Positions 35,901 to 45,508 of a DNA stretch of 64,000 nt are shown in pieces. The notes under the pieces were generated by a model. It did no database searches, was not told where the DNA came from, and was given only the letters and a program-made list of their open reading frames with translations. Source of the stretch: JACKCR01 sp041390305 (GTDB lineage Bacteria > Eisenbacteria > RBG-16-71-46 > CAIMUX01); the NCBI GenBank assembly GCA_041390305.1, contig JAWKQE010000001.1, positions 1 to 64,000 on the forward strand. Direction: 5' to 3'. Both the position numbers and the translations under genes were made by a program. Each line of letters starts with the position of its first letter. The stretch's first letter is position 1.

Positions 35901-36542
35901 ATGCCTGAGCACGTCTTCGAGATCGTCGTCGCCCTCTGTGCCGGTATCGGCCTGGCGGCCGCCGCCGGTATCCGCGCCTTCCTTCCCCTGCTCGCGGTAA
36001 GCATCGGTGCGCGGCTTGGATTGATCGATCTGAATCCCGGGCTGGAGTTCCTCTCCACGGACCTGGCCCTCATCGCCCTCATCGTCGCCACCGTGGTCGA
36101 GATCGGCTCGGACAAGATCCCGATCGTCGACAACATGCTCGACGTGGTCTCCACCTTCCTCCGGCCGATCGCCGGATTCGTGGCCGCGATGGCGATGTTC
36201 GGGGACCTTCCACAGCCGGTGGCCGTAGCCGTAGCTCTCGTGATGGCAGTCGTTTCCCTGGGAACTCAGGTGGGGCGGGCCAAGGCCCGGCTCGGATCGA
36301 CCGCCACCACCGGCGGGCTCGCGAATCCGGTCCTCTCGACCGCCGAGGACGCCGTGTCGGGCACTCTCTCGTTCCTGGCGATCGTCCTCCCGATCCTCGC
36401 CGGAATCGCGGTCGTCGTGATGCTCTGGCTGCTCTGGAAAATCGTTCGATCCGTTCGCCGAGCCTCGATCCGCACCTTCGGCGCCTCGGGACGGTCGTCC
36501 CGGCGTGCTCACGATCCGATGGAGATCACCCCCGAGCCATGA
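35901..36542 (+). CDS. DUF4126 membrane protein
   Basis: The 213-residue protein has about five hydrophobic segments and the DUF4126 pattern (GLAAAAGIRAFLPLLAVSIGAR at the start, in part; IVEIGSDKIPIVDN appears as VVEIGSDKIPIVDN; ANPVLSTAEDAVSGTLSFLAI). The family has no assigned function but is membrane-embedded throughout bacteria. Its last codons overlap the start of the methyltransferase gene by 4 nt (ATGA), so both are made together. Confidence 0.85.
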   Translation: MPEHVFEIVVALCAGIGLAAAAGIRAFLPLLAVSIGARLGLIDLNPGLEFLSTDLALIALIVATVVEIGSDKIPIVDNMLDVVSTFLRPIAGFVAAMAMFGDLPQPVAVAVALVMAVVSLGTQVGRAKARLGSTATTGGLANPVLSTAEDAVSGTLSFLAIVLPILAGIAVVVMLWLLWKIVRSVRRASIRTFGASGRSSRRAHDPMEITPEP

Positions 36543-37537
36543 AGCCGGACCTCGATCCATATTCCGAATTCGCAGCCGTTTATGACCGCTGGCAGTGGCT
36601 CCACACCGCGCCGTTCTCCACCGCGATGATCGTCCGGATGGAGCAGGCGCTGTCGGAGTGGGGCGTTCCGGAACGGTCATTACTCGACCTCGCCTGCGGC
36701 ACCGGGACCCTGGCCCGTTGGTGGAGTGAAGAGCACCCGGACTGGTCCGTCCTGGGGGTCGACCGCTCCCCCGCCATGGTCGAGCGCGCGCGGTCGGGCG
36801 CCGGACACCGGCCCCGTGCGGGCGTCGGCCGCCCGGGCCATGAGCGGCCCAGCGGTGCGCCGTCCAGCGGCACACGTTCCGGCAGCCTCCGATCCGGGGC
36901 CCGCTCCGGCGGCCCCCGGTCCGGCACGCGCTCCCAGAGCATCGACAGGAGTTCGTCGACCCCATCGGCACCGGACTTCGAGGTGCAGGACATCGGACGG
37001 CTGTCGCTGGATCGTCGGTTCGGGATGGCGACCTGCTTCTTCGACAGCCTCAACCACATCACCCGGCGCCAGGAGCTGTCCCGACTGCTCGCGTCCGCCC
37101 GGAAAGCACTCCACCCCAAGGGGTTGTTCCTTTTCGACCTCATCGACGAGGACAGCTTCGAGGAGATCTTCTCCTCACCCTGGGTCGTCCAGGACGACGA
37201 CCTCTACGTCGGCTCCGAGACCCAGCACTTCTTCCGCGGTGGTGCGGAGTACGGGCGCGTCCGCTACACGTTCTTCGACCGCTCGCCGGCCGCCGGACCC
37301 ACGGGCTCGGGCAGCCCCTCTCGCTCCAGCGGCTCCCCTGGCCCCGCCGCTCCTGAGCACGCCCCCCGATGGCACCGGTACGACGCAGAGATCCTCGAAC
37401 GCTGCTGGCGCCGGGAAGAGTTCGACCCAATGGTCGCAGACGCCGGCCTCGAGATCATCCATGTCCAACTGATCGATCCGGAAGAACAGGAAGAGGTCTT
37501 CGTCCCTCGTCGGCTCTACGTCTGCTCTCCTGAGTGA
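36539..37537 (+). CDS. Class I SAM-dependent methyltransferase with low-complexity inserts
   Basis: The 332-residue protein has the SAM-binding motif LLDLACGTGTLARWW, the acidic loop LGVDRSPAMVERA, and later FDSLNHITRRQEL, matching class I methyltransferases of unassigned substrate. Two inserts break the fold between strands: an Arg/Ser/Gly-rich repeat (SGTRSGSLRSGARSGG, encoded around 36800-36970) and a Pro/Ser/Gly stretch near residues 255-280. Both read as tandem-repeat expansions in otherwise normal sequence. Start overlaps the DUF4126 stop. Confidence 0.82.
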   Translation: MKPDLDPYSEFAAVYDRWQWLHTAPFSTAMIVRMEQALSEWGVPERSLLDLACGTGTLARWWSEEHPDWSVLGVDRSPAMVERARSGAGHRPRAGVGRPGHERPSGAPSSGTRSGSLRSGARSGGPRSGTRSQSIDRSSSTPSAPDFEVQDIGRLSLDRRFGMATCFFDSLNHITRRQELSRLLASARKALHPKGLFLFDLIDEDSFEEIFSSPWVVQDDDLYVGSETQHFFRGGAEYGRVRYTFFDRSPAAGPTGSGSPSRSSGSPGPAAPEHAPRWHRYDAEILERCWRREEFDPMVADAGLEIIHVQLIDPEEQEEVFVPRRLYVCSPE

Positions 37538-37560
37538 GCCCCGGCCGAGGGGCCGTTTCT
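37538..37560 (+). terminator. Short GC hairpin followed by GTTT
   Basis: GCCCC (37538-37542) pairs with GGGGC (37549-37553) and is followed by CGTTTCT. It begins at the base after the methyltransferase stop, so it probably ends that operon. Confidence 0.4.
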
Positions 37561-37822
37561 GAGCAGGGCCGTCCGCTTCGCGCCCAAGCTCCGGATCGTT
37601 GCCGGTGACCCGCCGCCCCCGCGCCCCCTGCCCGCCCGGCCTCCGACAGGCTGCGCCCGCCCTGTTTTCGTCTCCCGAGGGACAACCCTCATCGGAGGTC
37701 TAACGACAGCCGCCGAAACGCCCGAAACCTCTAGATAGCAGGAGCCTTGGATTCGGTCGGGGCTGCCCATGTCGGGCCGTGCTTCGCCTATCCGGATCGG
37801 CACCTTCGGAAGAGGATTCCGC

Positions 37823-39898
37823 ATGTTCTCTATCGACCTCGATCGCCTTGGGACTCCTGGATGGCTCGTCGCCTTCGGGATCTCGAGCCTCCTCGTCGGT
37901 GCTCCGACGCGCGCACTCGCGAACCACGATCACGACCTCATCGATCTCTCCCTCGAGGAGATCCTCAACATCCCCGTGATCTCGGTGAGCAAGACGGAGA
38001 AGCCACTGCTCGAGAACTCGGTGTCCGCCATCGTCGTGTCCCGGGAGCAGATCCTCGACCAGGGATACCGCGACGTCCTCGACGTCCTGCGGGACCTTCC
38101 CGGCGTCTACCTCGTCGAGATGACGAGCAGCGAACACGCCGCCACCGAAGTGATGATTCGGGGCGTGGACGCGAACTCGAAGATGCTCTTCCTCCTCGAC
38201 GGCGAGGAGATCTCGGCACCGACGGGCGAACCGTTCACGTTCCTCCGCAACATCCCGCTCATCTCCGTCAAGCAGGTCGAAGTGAGCTACGGCGCCGCCG
38301 CATCCCTCTACGGCGCGGACGCGATCGCGGGAGTCGTCAACATCGTCACGACGGAGCCGGACGAGGACCACCCGGCGGGAGCCTGGTTCGGGACGGGAAC
38401 CGACCGGACCTACGAAGCCCAGGCCACGCACGGTTTTCGGTTCGGGGAACACGCGTCCCTCAGCGTGACGGCGAGCTTCTTCACATCGTCGCAAGAAGAT
38501 CTGGTCAGCGCCTACCCGAAGACGTTCGGCGCATTCGACGTCGACCCGAAGATCGAGAGCCAGAGCTTTCACGCGCGCCTCGAAGCGGGGGCTTTCGACG
38601 CTTCCTACCTCCGCCTCTTCGGCAGCCGAAACAACGCACTGGGTTTCCAGCCGGCTCTCTACGACTACTCCGGCGCGTCCACCTGGGACACCGAGAACGA
38701 CTACTGGCGGTTGGGTTGGACTCATGAGAACGACGGTCCCTGGCGCGTCCGATCGACTCTGTCCTACTCCCGAACCGAACTCGAGCCCACCTCGACCTAT
38801 GCCTACGACTTCTCCGGATCGCAGGAGTTCGAGGCCCACTCCTTCTTCTGGAGGGGACACTCCACGCGCCTCGCCACGGACGTCGGTTGGAGCAACGACT
38901 GGCTCACCTGGATCGGCGGCGCCGAGTCCGAGTGGTTCGAGTCCATTCCGAAGACCGACATCGACCACCCGCTGGGTTCCTACGACATCTTCTATCGGAA
39001 CGTCGGGGCGTTCACGCAGGCCGAAGTCACCCCGACTTCCTGGCTCGGTGTGACGGCCGGGATCCGCATCGACGACGACTCCAGGCTCCCACACCGATGG
39101 AACCCTCGACTCGGCGCGATCGTCCATCCGATCGACGGCCTCCGTATGAGGGCGAACTGGAGCACCGCGTATCTCGCACCGTCGCCCCACAAGATGTACG
39201 AGCGATGGGGCGTCATCGCCGAAGGCGAGTTCGTCCACCTCCCGAATCCGGACCTCCAGCCCGAGACATCCGAGACGGTCGAAGCCTCGATCGACTGGTT
39301 CCCTTCGGACCGCTCCCACCTCGTGCTCGCCGGCTTCTCCACGCGGGCCGACGACCTCTGGCGGATCGAGTTCCGCGGGCCGATCGAGATCGACGGCGTG
39401 AACGTGGTCTACCAGACCAACGCGAACGTCGCAAAGTCGTCGATCGATGGATTCCATGTCTCGGGCGAATACGCGGTGTGGCATCAGTGGTCGCTCAGCG
39501 GCCACTACACGCTCACGGACGGAACGCAGACGGCGGCCTCGGGCGACGGCGAGGTGAAACTCAACCACATGCCCCGGCACCTCTATCAACTCGGCGCCGA
39601 CTGGCACGGCGCGGGCACGCACGCGCGGATCACGGCCCGTGGCTTCGACGACATCACGTCGAACGAAGCGAACACGGAACTGGCGGGAAAGACGGTCCCC
39701 GGAACGTGGACCGCCGATGCCCTCGTGGAGCATCAGCTCACGGGCGGGAGCTATCGCCTGAGCGTTGGAGTCGAAGCGCAGAACGTCTTCGATCGCTCCT
39801 ACACGAAGATCTCGAAGTTCGACGAATTCTTCTTCGCGCTCCCGACGACGCCACAACCCAGGCGGTCCATCCTGGTCTTCGTCCGCGGCACGATGTAG
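37823..39898 (+). CDS. TonB-dependent outer membrane receptor
   Basis: The 691-residue protein has a signal peptide, a plug domain (ILNIPVISVSKTEKPLLENSVS in part; LRDLPGVYLVEM; VEVSYGAAASLYGADAIAGVVNIVT, in part) and a beta barrel ending in ILVFVRGTM. It imports a substrate such as a metal chelate, vitamin or sugar using TonB energy. The AGAGGA before ATG 37823 sets the start. Upstream (37538-37822) I found no cobalamin riboswitch signature, so substrate is open. No TonB box is evident at the very N-terminus beyond LEEILNIPVISVSKTEK. Confidence 0.9.
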   Translation: MFSIDLDRLGTPGWLVAFGISSLLVGAPTRALANHDHDLIDLSLEEILNIPVISVSKTEKPLLENSVSAIVVSREQILDQGYRDVLDVLRDLPGVYLVEMTSSEHAATEVMIRGVDANSKMLFLLDGEEISAPTGEPFTFLRNIPLISVKQVEVSYGAAASLYGADAIAGVVNIVTTEPDEDHPAGAWFGTGTDRTYEAQATHGFRFGEHASLSVTASFFTSSQEDLVSAYPKTFGAFDVDPKIESQSFHARLEAGAFDASYLRLFGSRNNALGFQPALYDYSGASTWDTENDYWRLGWTHENDGPWRVRSTLSYSRTELEPTSTYAYDFSGSQEFEAHSFFWRGHSTRLATDVGWSNDWLTWIGGAESEWFESIPKTDIDHPLGSYDIFYRNVGAFTQAEVTPTSWLGVTAGIRIDDDSRLPHRWNPRLGAIVHPIDGLRMRANWSTAYLAPSPHKMYERWGVIAEGEFVHLPNPDLQPETSETVEASIDWFPSDRSHLVLAGFSTRADDLWRIEFRGPIEIDGVNVVYQTNANVAKSSIDGFHVSGEYAVWHQWSLSGHYTLTDGTQTAASGDGEVKLNHMPRHLYQLGADWHGAGTHARITARGFDDITSNEANTELAGKTVPGTWTADALVEHQLTGGSYRLSVGVEAQNVFDRSYTKISKFDEFFFALPTTPQPRRSILVFVRGTM

Positions 39899-39919
39899 GC
39901 GATCGACCGTGGGTCCTCG

Positions 39920-41197
39920 CTACTTCTCGTCCGGCAGCGTCTGGCTGAAGACGGCGAGGATCCGCTCCGTCGGGTAGCGACGGTCGTTCGCATACACCAC
40001 GCCGGTGAAGACGACCTCGCCGGGGCCCTCGAACTTCGACTGCGGACGCACGTTGTTCGGGTCCGACCAGACGTAGGTGTAGAAGAACTGCTCCTCGCGG
40101 AGCGGAAGCCGGATCTCGTACGCCCCGGCCTCCGGATTCCAGGAGAGCCGATTCGTCGGCGCTACCTCCCAGTCGCTGAACGTGCCGACCAGGTAGGGAG
40201 GATCGTTGCGCGGTCCGTTCTGGACGGCGAACTCCGCCATCACGTATCGGGTCAGCGCGTCGTGCGGCGTCGCGCGCCTCGGAAGCGGCGAGGAGAAGCG
40301 ATAGTCGTCGCCCCAGAACCGCATGTCGTCGGGAAGCAGGGAAACCGTCTCGGGAATCGTGATCGCATCGCGCCGCCGGATCCCGGCGTTTCCCGTGAGG
40401 TCCGTACTGTAGACCGGAATGGTCAGACGGAAGACGGACGGGGCATCGAAGACGTAGTCGTCCCCTTCCGGCCGCGACATGTCGACATGGAAGTACTCGT
40501 CGGTCCAGCCGTTCTTGAAGAACCGAACGGAGCAGGCGGCCGGAGAGAACCACGGGTCGGTCGGGATCCTGACCCTCGCCTCGGGGATCAACTCGTCCGG
40601 CCGATCGGTGATGAGAGAGGTGCTCTTCGCATCGATGCGGAGGTCGACGACATCGTCACTGACATAGAACTGCTTCTCGAGGACGACGCCACCGCGGTCG
40701 TCGAGCACCTGCAGCACGAAGTTCCCGCTTCGATAGAAGTCCACCCGGGAGTTCGGGAACTCGTAGGTGTACTGGACATACGGGAAGTCGAGATCGGTCG
40801 AGGCTTCGTACTCGGTGATGTCGTCCGGGGGAGGAAGGATCCCCTCCTCCGACACCGTCGAGAGCTCCCAGTCTCTCGTCGCCGGATGGAAGTGCGCGGT
40901 GTAGAACTCCCGACGGTCCCCCGCGACATCGAAGGAGAGACGGAGTACGTCCCGCGAGTCCCGACGGATCACCGGGATCACCTGCGACGGCTGGTTGGAC
41001 GCCATGTGGACGGCGAGCACGCGGCTGTCCGAGCGACGGTCGTGGTGCCCCGCTGGACCACCGGCCGGTGGCCCGTCCTTGCGGGGAGGCCCCGCCTGTC
41101 CGCCTCCCGAAGCACAGCCTCCGAATCCGATCGCCGCCGCGATCAACGTGACCGAACAGATGGCAGCGGCCTGGCGGTGCTTCGAAAACCGACTCAT
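39920..41197 (-). CDS. T9SS plug-like lipoprotein (DUF5103 type)
   Basis: The 425-residue protein has a lipoprotein signal (AAAIGFGGC, Cys near residue 28) and then the pattern of the type IX secretion plug family: LSFDVAGDRREFYTAHFHPATRDWEL at the start of the domain (partly shown), the FPYVQYTYEFPNSRVDF segment, and SGNFVLQVLDD. In that system the plug protein gates the outer-membrane SprA channel that exports proteins with C-terminal sorting domains. That fits the two exported proteins of this window. GGGAGGATG precedes ATG 41197. No other T9SS genes are in the window. Confidence 0.7.
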   Translation of the reverse strand: MSRFSKHRQAAAICSVTLIAAAIGFGGCASGGGQAGPPRKDGPPAGGPAGHHDRRSDSRVLAVHMASNQPSQVIPVIRRDSRDVLRLSFDVAGDRREFYTAHFHPATRDWELSTVSEEGILPPPDDITEYEASTDLDFPYVQYTYEFPNSRVDFYRSGNFVLQVLDDRGGVVLEKQFYVSDDVVDLRIDAKSTSLITDRPDELIPEARVRIPTDPWFSPAACSVRFFKNGWTDEYFHVDMSRPEGDDYVFDAPSVFRLTIPVYSTDLTGNAGIRRRDAITIPETVSLLPDDMRFWGDDYRFSSPLPRRATPHDALTRYVMAEFAVQNGPRNDPPYLVGTFSDWEVAPTNRLSWNPEAGAYEIRLPLREEQFFYTYVWSDPNNVRPQSKFEGPGEVVFTGVVYANDRRYPTERILAVFSQTLPDEK

Positions 41198-41332
41198 TCG
41201 CGCATCCTCCCGAAGCCCCCGGACCGCCTCGGCCCTGACAGGACTTGCCGGGCGAAGTCTACGGGAGGACCCGTCGGGACGCGACCCTTGTTCGCGGTGG
41301 CCCGAGGTGGCTCGAGTCGTTTGGGCGGTTGC

Positions 41333-43012
41333 TCAGAGACCCGCCACGCGCATCTCGTACACCCAGAAGCGTTCGTCCGGCCAGAGGCCGGCCGTGTGAT
41401 GCGAGACGAGGCGGACCCCGGGAGGGAGGTTCGCACCGAGGTCGTAGCTCGAGACGAAGACGACATCGCGCCCTCGGCTCGCGCCGGCCTCGGCGGCGAC
41501 CGCGGCGGCATCCCACCCCGGCTGGGCTCGGGTCAGTCTCTTTTCGTCCCAACGGATGAACGTTCCGAACCGGGTACCGGCGACGTAGAAGCACTCGGTT
41601 CCCTTGGGCAGGTAGCCGACCACCGCGGATGCGATGAAATCGAGGTCCCCGGCGAGCAACCAGGGCTCACCTTGCGGGCTCCCCTGCCTCCCACCGCCGA
41701 GATCACCGTCGGTCCACGCATATGCGGTGAGCGACTCTGCCGTTTCCCTGGCGGCCGAGAACGTCTCCTTCCAATCCCGGACGTGAGCGCGGACTCCGGT
41801 CGTGGCCTGCACTGCGAGCAGAACGGCGACACTACCCCACGCGACGAGTCCGGATCGTGACTGCGATCGGGTCCCGGATCGTGTGGAGTCCCGACGCGGG
41901 GATCCGGACCCGCCGTTCGATGCGCGGGCCGCCTCGTTCTCGTGGAGCCAGAGCGCCGCGAACCACACCAGGTAGAGATGACCATGGTGCCAGAGGAGCC
42001 CGAGGTACTTCGTATAGAAGAAGCCGAGAAGAGCGAGCGTGAGGAACAGATAGAGGCCCAACACACGCCGACTCCCGCGCAGCAGCCAGATCGTCCACCC
42101 GAAGAGTAGAACGGCGACCGGGAGGTCCCACCCCGTTTCCACCGGCACGAGCGTCCACGACAGGGCCGGCGTATAGGCGTGCGTGATCCGGGAGACGACA
42201 CGCGAGAAGAGTTCCGGATCGAAGCGAAGCACCGTCTCGTTCGCGTAGCCGCTGTCCGCCGGTGGCAGAACGGAGACGATCGCGAGGACGAGGCCCGTGA
42301 GGAACGGCACGACGAGCCCAACGAGGCGAAGCGGGGAGGAGTCGACTCGGTCCTCCCCACCGCCATTCGACGACGACGCGTTCTGCGTCCGGGCACTCGT
42401 GTGCGGGGCTTGCGACTCCCGGGCGCTCGTTGGCGTTGTCTTCGGCGCCCGAGTCTTCTCCACCCACGCCGGTGGCCTGAACACGTCGAGAACCAGGAAG
42501 CCGAAGAGTCCGATCGCGAGGATCGCGCCGAGAATGCTCGTGAGCGAAAGGAGCCCGAGCACGGACGACATCGCGACCAGATGCATGAGCGAACGGCCGC
42601 CCTGTCGCCACTTCCCATGCATCGCGCAGAACATGAAGAGGAAGAGGACTCCCCAGGCGTAGCCCCGGCTCTTGATGCAGTACTCGTAGAACGGGAAGTA
42701 CCCGAGCACGAAGAGCCACCGCACCCAGGGACGGAACGGGCTCAGGAACAGGACGACGAACGAGGAGAGCGACGCGATCGCGACGTGGAGCATCTGCATC
42801 GCGGCCGGATCCGTCGACACGCGGCCAAGGGCGAAGAGGCAGAGGTGCCAGAGAGGCGGATGCCCTTCGTAGCGCGTGTTCCCGAGCAGATCACCCAGCC
42901 CCGGGCTGTCCCTCCCGATCATCCAGGCCTGGAGTTCGTCCCGCCACATCTCGTGGTGGAGAATCGTATAGACCGAGAGGAGAACGAAGACGAGGAGTGC
43001 GCCCAACCGCAT
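41333..43012 (-). CDS. GT-C glycosyltransferase-like membrane protein
   Basis: The protein of about 559 residues has ten or more hydrophobic segments and the hallmark of the GT-C fold, an acidic pair right after the first helix (HEMWRDELQAW), then HPPLWHL. Such enzymes move sugars from polyprenyl phosphates onto acceptors at the outer face of the membrane. A Ser/Thr/Arg-rich insert lies near residues 195-220 and another near residues 375-392. ATG 43012 is the first ATG; a TTG at 43051 also fits the short gap to rpoN upstream. Probably co-transcribed with rpoN. Confidence 0.7.
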   Translation of the reverse strand: MRLGALLVFVLLSVYTILHHEMWRDELQAWMIGRDSPGLGDLLGNTRYEGHPPLWHLCLFALGRVSTDPAAMQMLHVAIASLSSFVVLFLSPFRPWVRWLFVLGYFPFYEYCIKSRGYAWGVLFLFMFCAMHGKWRQGGRSLMHLVAMSSVLGLLSLTSILGAILAIGLFGFLVLDVFRPPAWVEKTRAPKTTPTSARESQAPHTSARTQNASSSNGGGEDRVDSSPLRLVGLVVPFLTGLVLAIVSVLPPADSGYANETVLRFDPELFSRVVSRITHAYTPALSWTLVPVETGWDLPVAVLLFGWTIWLLRGSRRVLGLYLFLTLALLGFFYTKYLGLLWHHGHLYLVWFAALWLHENEAARASNGGSGSPRRDSTRSGTRSQSRSGLVAWGSVAVLLAVQATTGVRAHVRDWKETFSAARETAESLTAYAWTDGDLGGGRQGSPQGEPWLLAGDLDFIASAVVGYLPKGTECFYVAGTRFGTFIRWDEKRLTRAQPGWDAAAVAAEAGASRGRDVVFVSSYDLGANLPPGVRLVSHHTAGLWPDERFWVYEMRVAGL

Positions 43013-43063
43013 CCAGTGATCGGTGCGGTGGGTGGCGGACGTCGAGCTCAAGGGAGGAGGGCG

Positions 43064-44542
43064 TTAGCCCTGGCGCATCCGAGCCATGGCCTTGCGGTCA
43101 CTCGCGGATCCGATGCCGAGGTTCAGGCGGTACTTCGTGACCGTACGGCGGGAGATCGGGAATCCACGCTCCTTGAGCAGCCCGGAAATCTCCTGGTCGC
43201 TCCACGGCTTCTCCGAATCTTCCTCTTCGTCGATGAGCTTCTTCAGCGCATCCATCACCGTCTTGTTCGCGACCGTCTCTCCGTCGTCTCCCGTGATGGA
43301 ACGGGAGAAGAACGAACTCATCGGCATGAGTCCTCGAGGCGTGAGCATGTGCTTGTCCCGGAGGATGCGCGAGATCGTCGCCTCGTTCATCCCGAGACGC
43401 TCGGCGAGCTCCTTCTGGAGCAGAGGACGGAGTGCCTCTTCCCCCTTCTCGAGGAAGTCGGTCTGCTCCGCCACGAGGTGGCGGCCGATCTCGTAGAGAG
43501 TGCGGTCGCGATACTCGGTCGCGTTCACCATCATGCGCGCGTTCTGTCGCATCTCCCGGAGACGCGCGAGGACGGCCGCGGGATCTTCCTTGTCGAGATT
43601 GCCGTTCATCTCGGCGACGAGGGCCTTCTTGCGCGGGACCTTCGTGTCCCGGAAGCGATACCGGCCCGCGAGCGGATGACTCAGGTTGACGATCCACTCG
43701 TCATCGATCTTCTCGACGATCAGATCCGGATACCTGGTCGGCTCCGTCGTCTGATCGAGGAGGGAGAGCGGATGCGCGTAGAGCCGCCTCAGATCCTCGA
43801 GCCCTTCCCTGAGTTCGGACTCTTTCACACCCAGCTTCTTCGCAACGGTGTTGAGGTTCCTCGGCTTCATCATCCCGAGGACGCCTTCCTTCACCATGCG
43901 CGCGGCGAGCGTCTTCCCCTTGCCCTGTCGTTCGAGCTGAAGGAGGAAGCAGTGGGCCTGATCCCGGGCGCCGAGCCCGGCCGGATCCATCTCGTGACGG
44001 ATCGCATGGAGCCCTTCTTCGAATGTCTTCTCCTGCGTCGGCGTCTCGATCCCGAGGAACTGCTTGAGCTCGTCCTCGGGACACGCGAGGTAGCCGTGCT
44101 CATCGAGGTTGCAGATGAGGAGGCGCACCATCTCCATGACGGGACGACGCACGTCGAGATCCGCGACCTGTTCGTTGAGCTGCTCATAAGGCGTGGGAAC
44201 GTTGACCGCGATCGCGCCCTGGGCTTCGTCGGCCGGGAACGCTTCGTGGGTCCAGGGCGTCGCCGGAGTATCGAACCAGGCCTCGGCTTCGTCGAACTCG
44301 CGCTGCTCGGTCGGCGTCGACGGTGTCTGCGACACCTCCCGATCCGCGTCGCGCACGAAGCGAGGGTCTGTCTGGTCCTCGTTCCGCTCGAGCCAGGGGT
44401 TCTCCATGACGGTCTGTTCGAGGGCTTCGACGGCTTCCAGGATGGGCGCCTGGATCAGCTCCAGGTTCATCCGCATCTGCGGAGTCAGAACCTGGCTCAG
44501 ACTCATCGTCTGATGCATGCCGATTCCAGGTCTCATCACCAT
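43064..44542 (-). CDS. rpoN: RNA polymerase sigma-54 factor
   Basis: The protein of about 492 residues carries region I (SLSQVLTPQMRMNLELIQAP), a core-binding middle, and the C-terminal DNA-binding domain with the RpoN box RRTVTKYR. RpoN recruits polymerase to -24/-12 promoters and needs activators such as the one at 14481-15596. ATG 44542 is a plausible start (AAGGGA upstream) although the frame also opens with GTG 44587. All conserved elements are present. Confidence 0.94.
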   Translation of the reverse strand: MVMRPGIGMHQTMSLSQVLTPQMRMNLELIQAPILEAVEALEQTVMENPWLERNEDQTDPRFVRDADREVSQTPSTPTEQREFDEAEAWFDTPATPWTHEAFPADEAQGAIAVNVPTPYEQLNEQVADLDVRRPVMEMVRLLICNLDEHGYLACPEDELKQFLGIETPTQEKTFEEGLHAIRHEMDPAGLGARDQAHCFLLQLERQGKGKTLAARMVKEGVLGMMKPRNLNTVAKKLGVKESELREGLEDLRRLYAHPLSLLDQTTEPTRYPDLIVEKIDDEWIVNLSHPLAGRYRFRDTKVPRKKALVAEMNGNLDKEDPAAVLARLREMRQNARMMVNATEYRDRTLYEIGRHLVAEQTDFLEKGEEALRPLLQKELAERLGMNEATISRILRDKHMLTPRGLMPMSSFFSRSITGDDGETVANKTVMDALKKLIDEEEDSEKPWSDQEISGLLKERGFPISRRTVTKYRLNLGIGSASDRKAMARMRQG

Positions 44543-44753
44543 TCCTAGAGGTCCCTTCTGAGCCCGCTGAGCCCGAGCCGTCGTCACCGCGTCCGAAAGA
44601 GGGCGATCTCCCTCTCCGCGGACCCCTCACGAATGTTCGGGCTGGTCGTTCGGAATATACGCTCCGCCGGAAGCCAGCCTCAAATCAATTTGCGGCCCGA
44701 TCCGGCGTCTCCTGAACAGTCAACACGCCTCTCGCTGTGCTACTCTAGTCGTC

Positions 44754-45386
44754 ATGCCTCGACGCTCGCGTCCGATCGGCTCCCGTCGTGCAGAATCCAA
44801 GTCCACGAACCCAGGGAGCGTGCAGAATCCAAGTCCCGAGCTCCTCGTGGCCCGTTGTCTCGCGCACGAGGAGGCGGCGTGGTCGGAGCTCGTCGAGCGT
44901 TACGCCAATTTGATCTACGCCACGATCCTGCGCGTGCAGCTGCCGGAAGAGGATGTCGAGGAGGCGTTTCAGTCCTCGGTCGTCGCCATTCACCAACAGC
45001 TTCCGAAGCTTCGCGAGCCGGAGCGACTCGTATCGTGGATCGTCGGAATCGCGCATCGTCAGGCGATCAACCGGATCCGCGCGCGCACCCGTGACCTCAC
45101 CGTACCGGATGCGGACCTCGAGACGCACGTCGCGGATCTCGAACTCCCGGATTCGGAGCGGACTCGTCTCACGGAAATCCAACAGGTCCGCGAGGCAGTC
45201 GAACAGCTGACCGGTCGCTGCCGGGTTCTCCTGCACTCGCTGTTCTTCGAGGATCCGCCGCCGGACTATGAGACCATCTCCAAACGGGACGGGATCCCGA
45301 TCGGCAGTATCGGGCCGACCCGGGCCAGGTGCCTCGACAAGCTCCGCGCGTTCCTCGTGGACGGCGGCTGGGAGGGGCAGGAATGA
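44754..45386 (+). CDS. ECF-family sigma factor
   Basis: The 210-residue product has region 2 (VARCLAHEEAAWSELVERY; WIVGIAHRQAINRIRAR in region 2.4-like position) and region 4 helices (VREAVEQLTGRCRVLLHSLF; SIGPTRARCLDKLR), so it is an ECF-type sigma factor. Its N-terminus is uncertain: a direct repeat of CGTGCAGAATCCAAGTCC (44787 and 44819, 32 bp apart, not a multiple of three) lies within the proposed leader, and GTG 44820 is an alternative start. It is the first gene of the cluster with 45509, the TPR-CHAT protease and the subtilase. Confidence 0.8.
   Translation: MPRRSRPIGSRRAESKSTNPGSVQNPSPELLVARCLAHEEAAWSELVERYANLIYATILRVQLPEEDVEEAFQSSVVAIHQQLPKLREPERLVSWIVGIAHRQAINRIRARTRDLTVPDADLETHVADLELPDSERTRLTEIQQVREAVEQLTGRCRVLLHSLFFEDPPPDYETISKRDGIPIGSIGPTRARCLDKLRAFLVDGGWEGQE
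44787..44836. repeat. 18-bp direct repeat at the sigma-factor start
   Basis: CGTGCAGAATCCAAGTCC occurs at 44787-44804 and again at 44819-44836, a 32-bp period. The repeat changes frame between copies, so only the second copy is read as protein in the likely mature start. Confidence 0.75.
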
Positions 45387-45508
45387 GGCACCAACCTCGG
45401 CGTATCAGAACCGCGTCCGTAGCGACAACTGAGCGAATTCGGGGCCCCCTGCAATGGCAGTCCAGGCCCTTTGCCGAACGGTTGTTTGCAGGATCACGGA
45501 GATGAACC

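Noticed and set aside
37538..37822. Cobalamin riboswitch before the TonB receptor
   Set aside because: No B12-box or conserved core seen; only a short terminator-like hairpin.
42179..44548. 789-codon plus-strand frame opposite rpoN and the GT-C gene
   Set aside because: Composition is that of an antisense shadow (Arg/Glu/His repeats), and both opposite genes are well supported.
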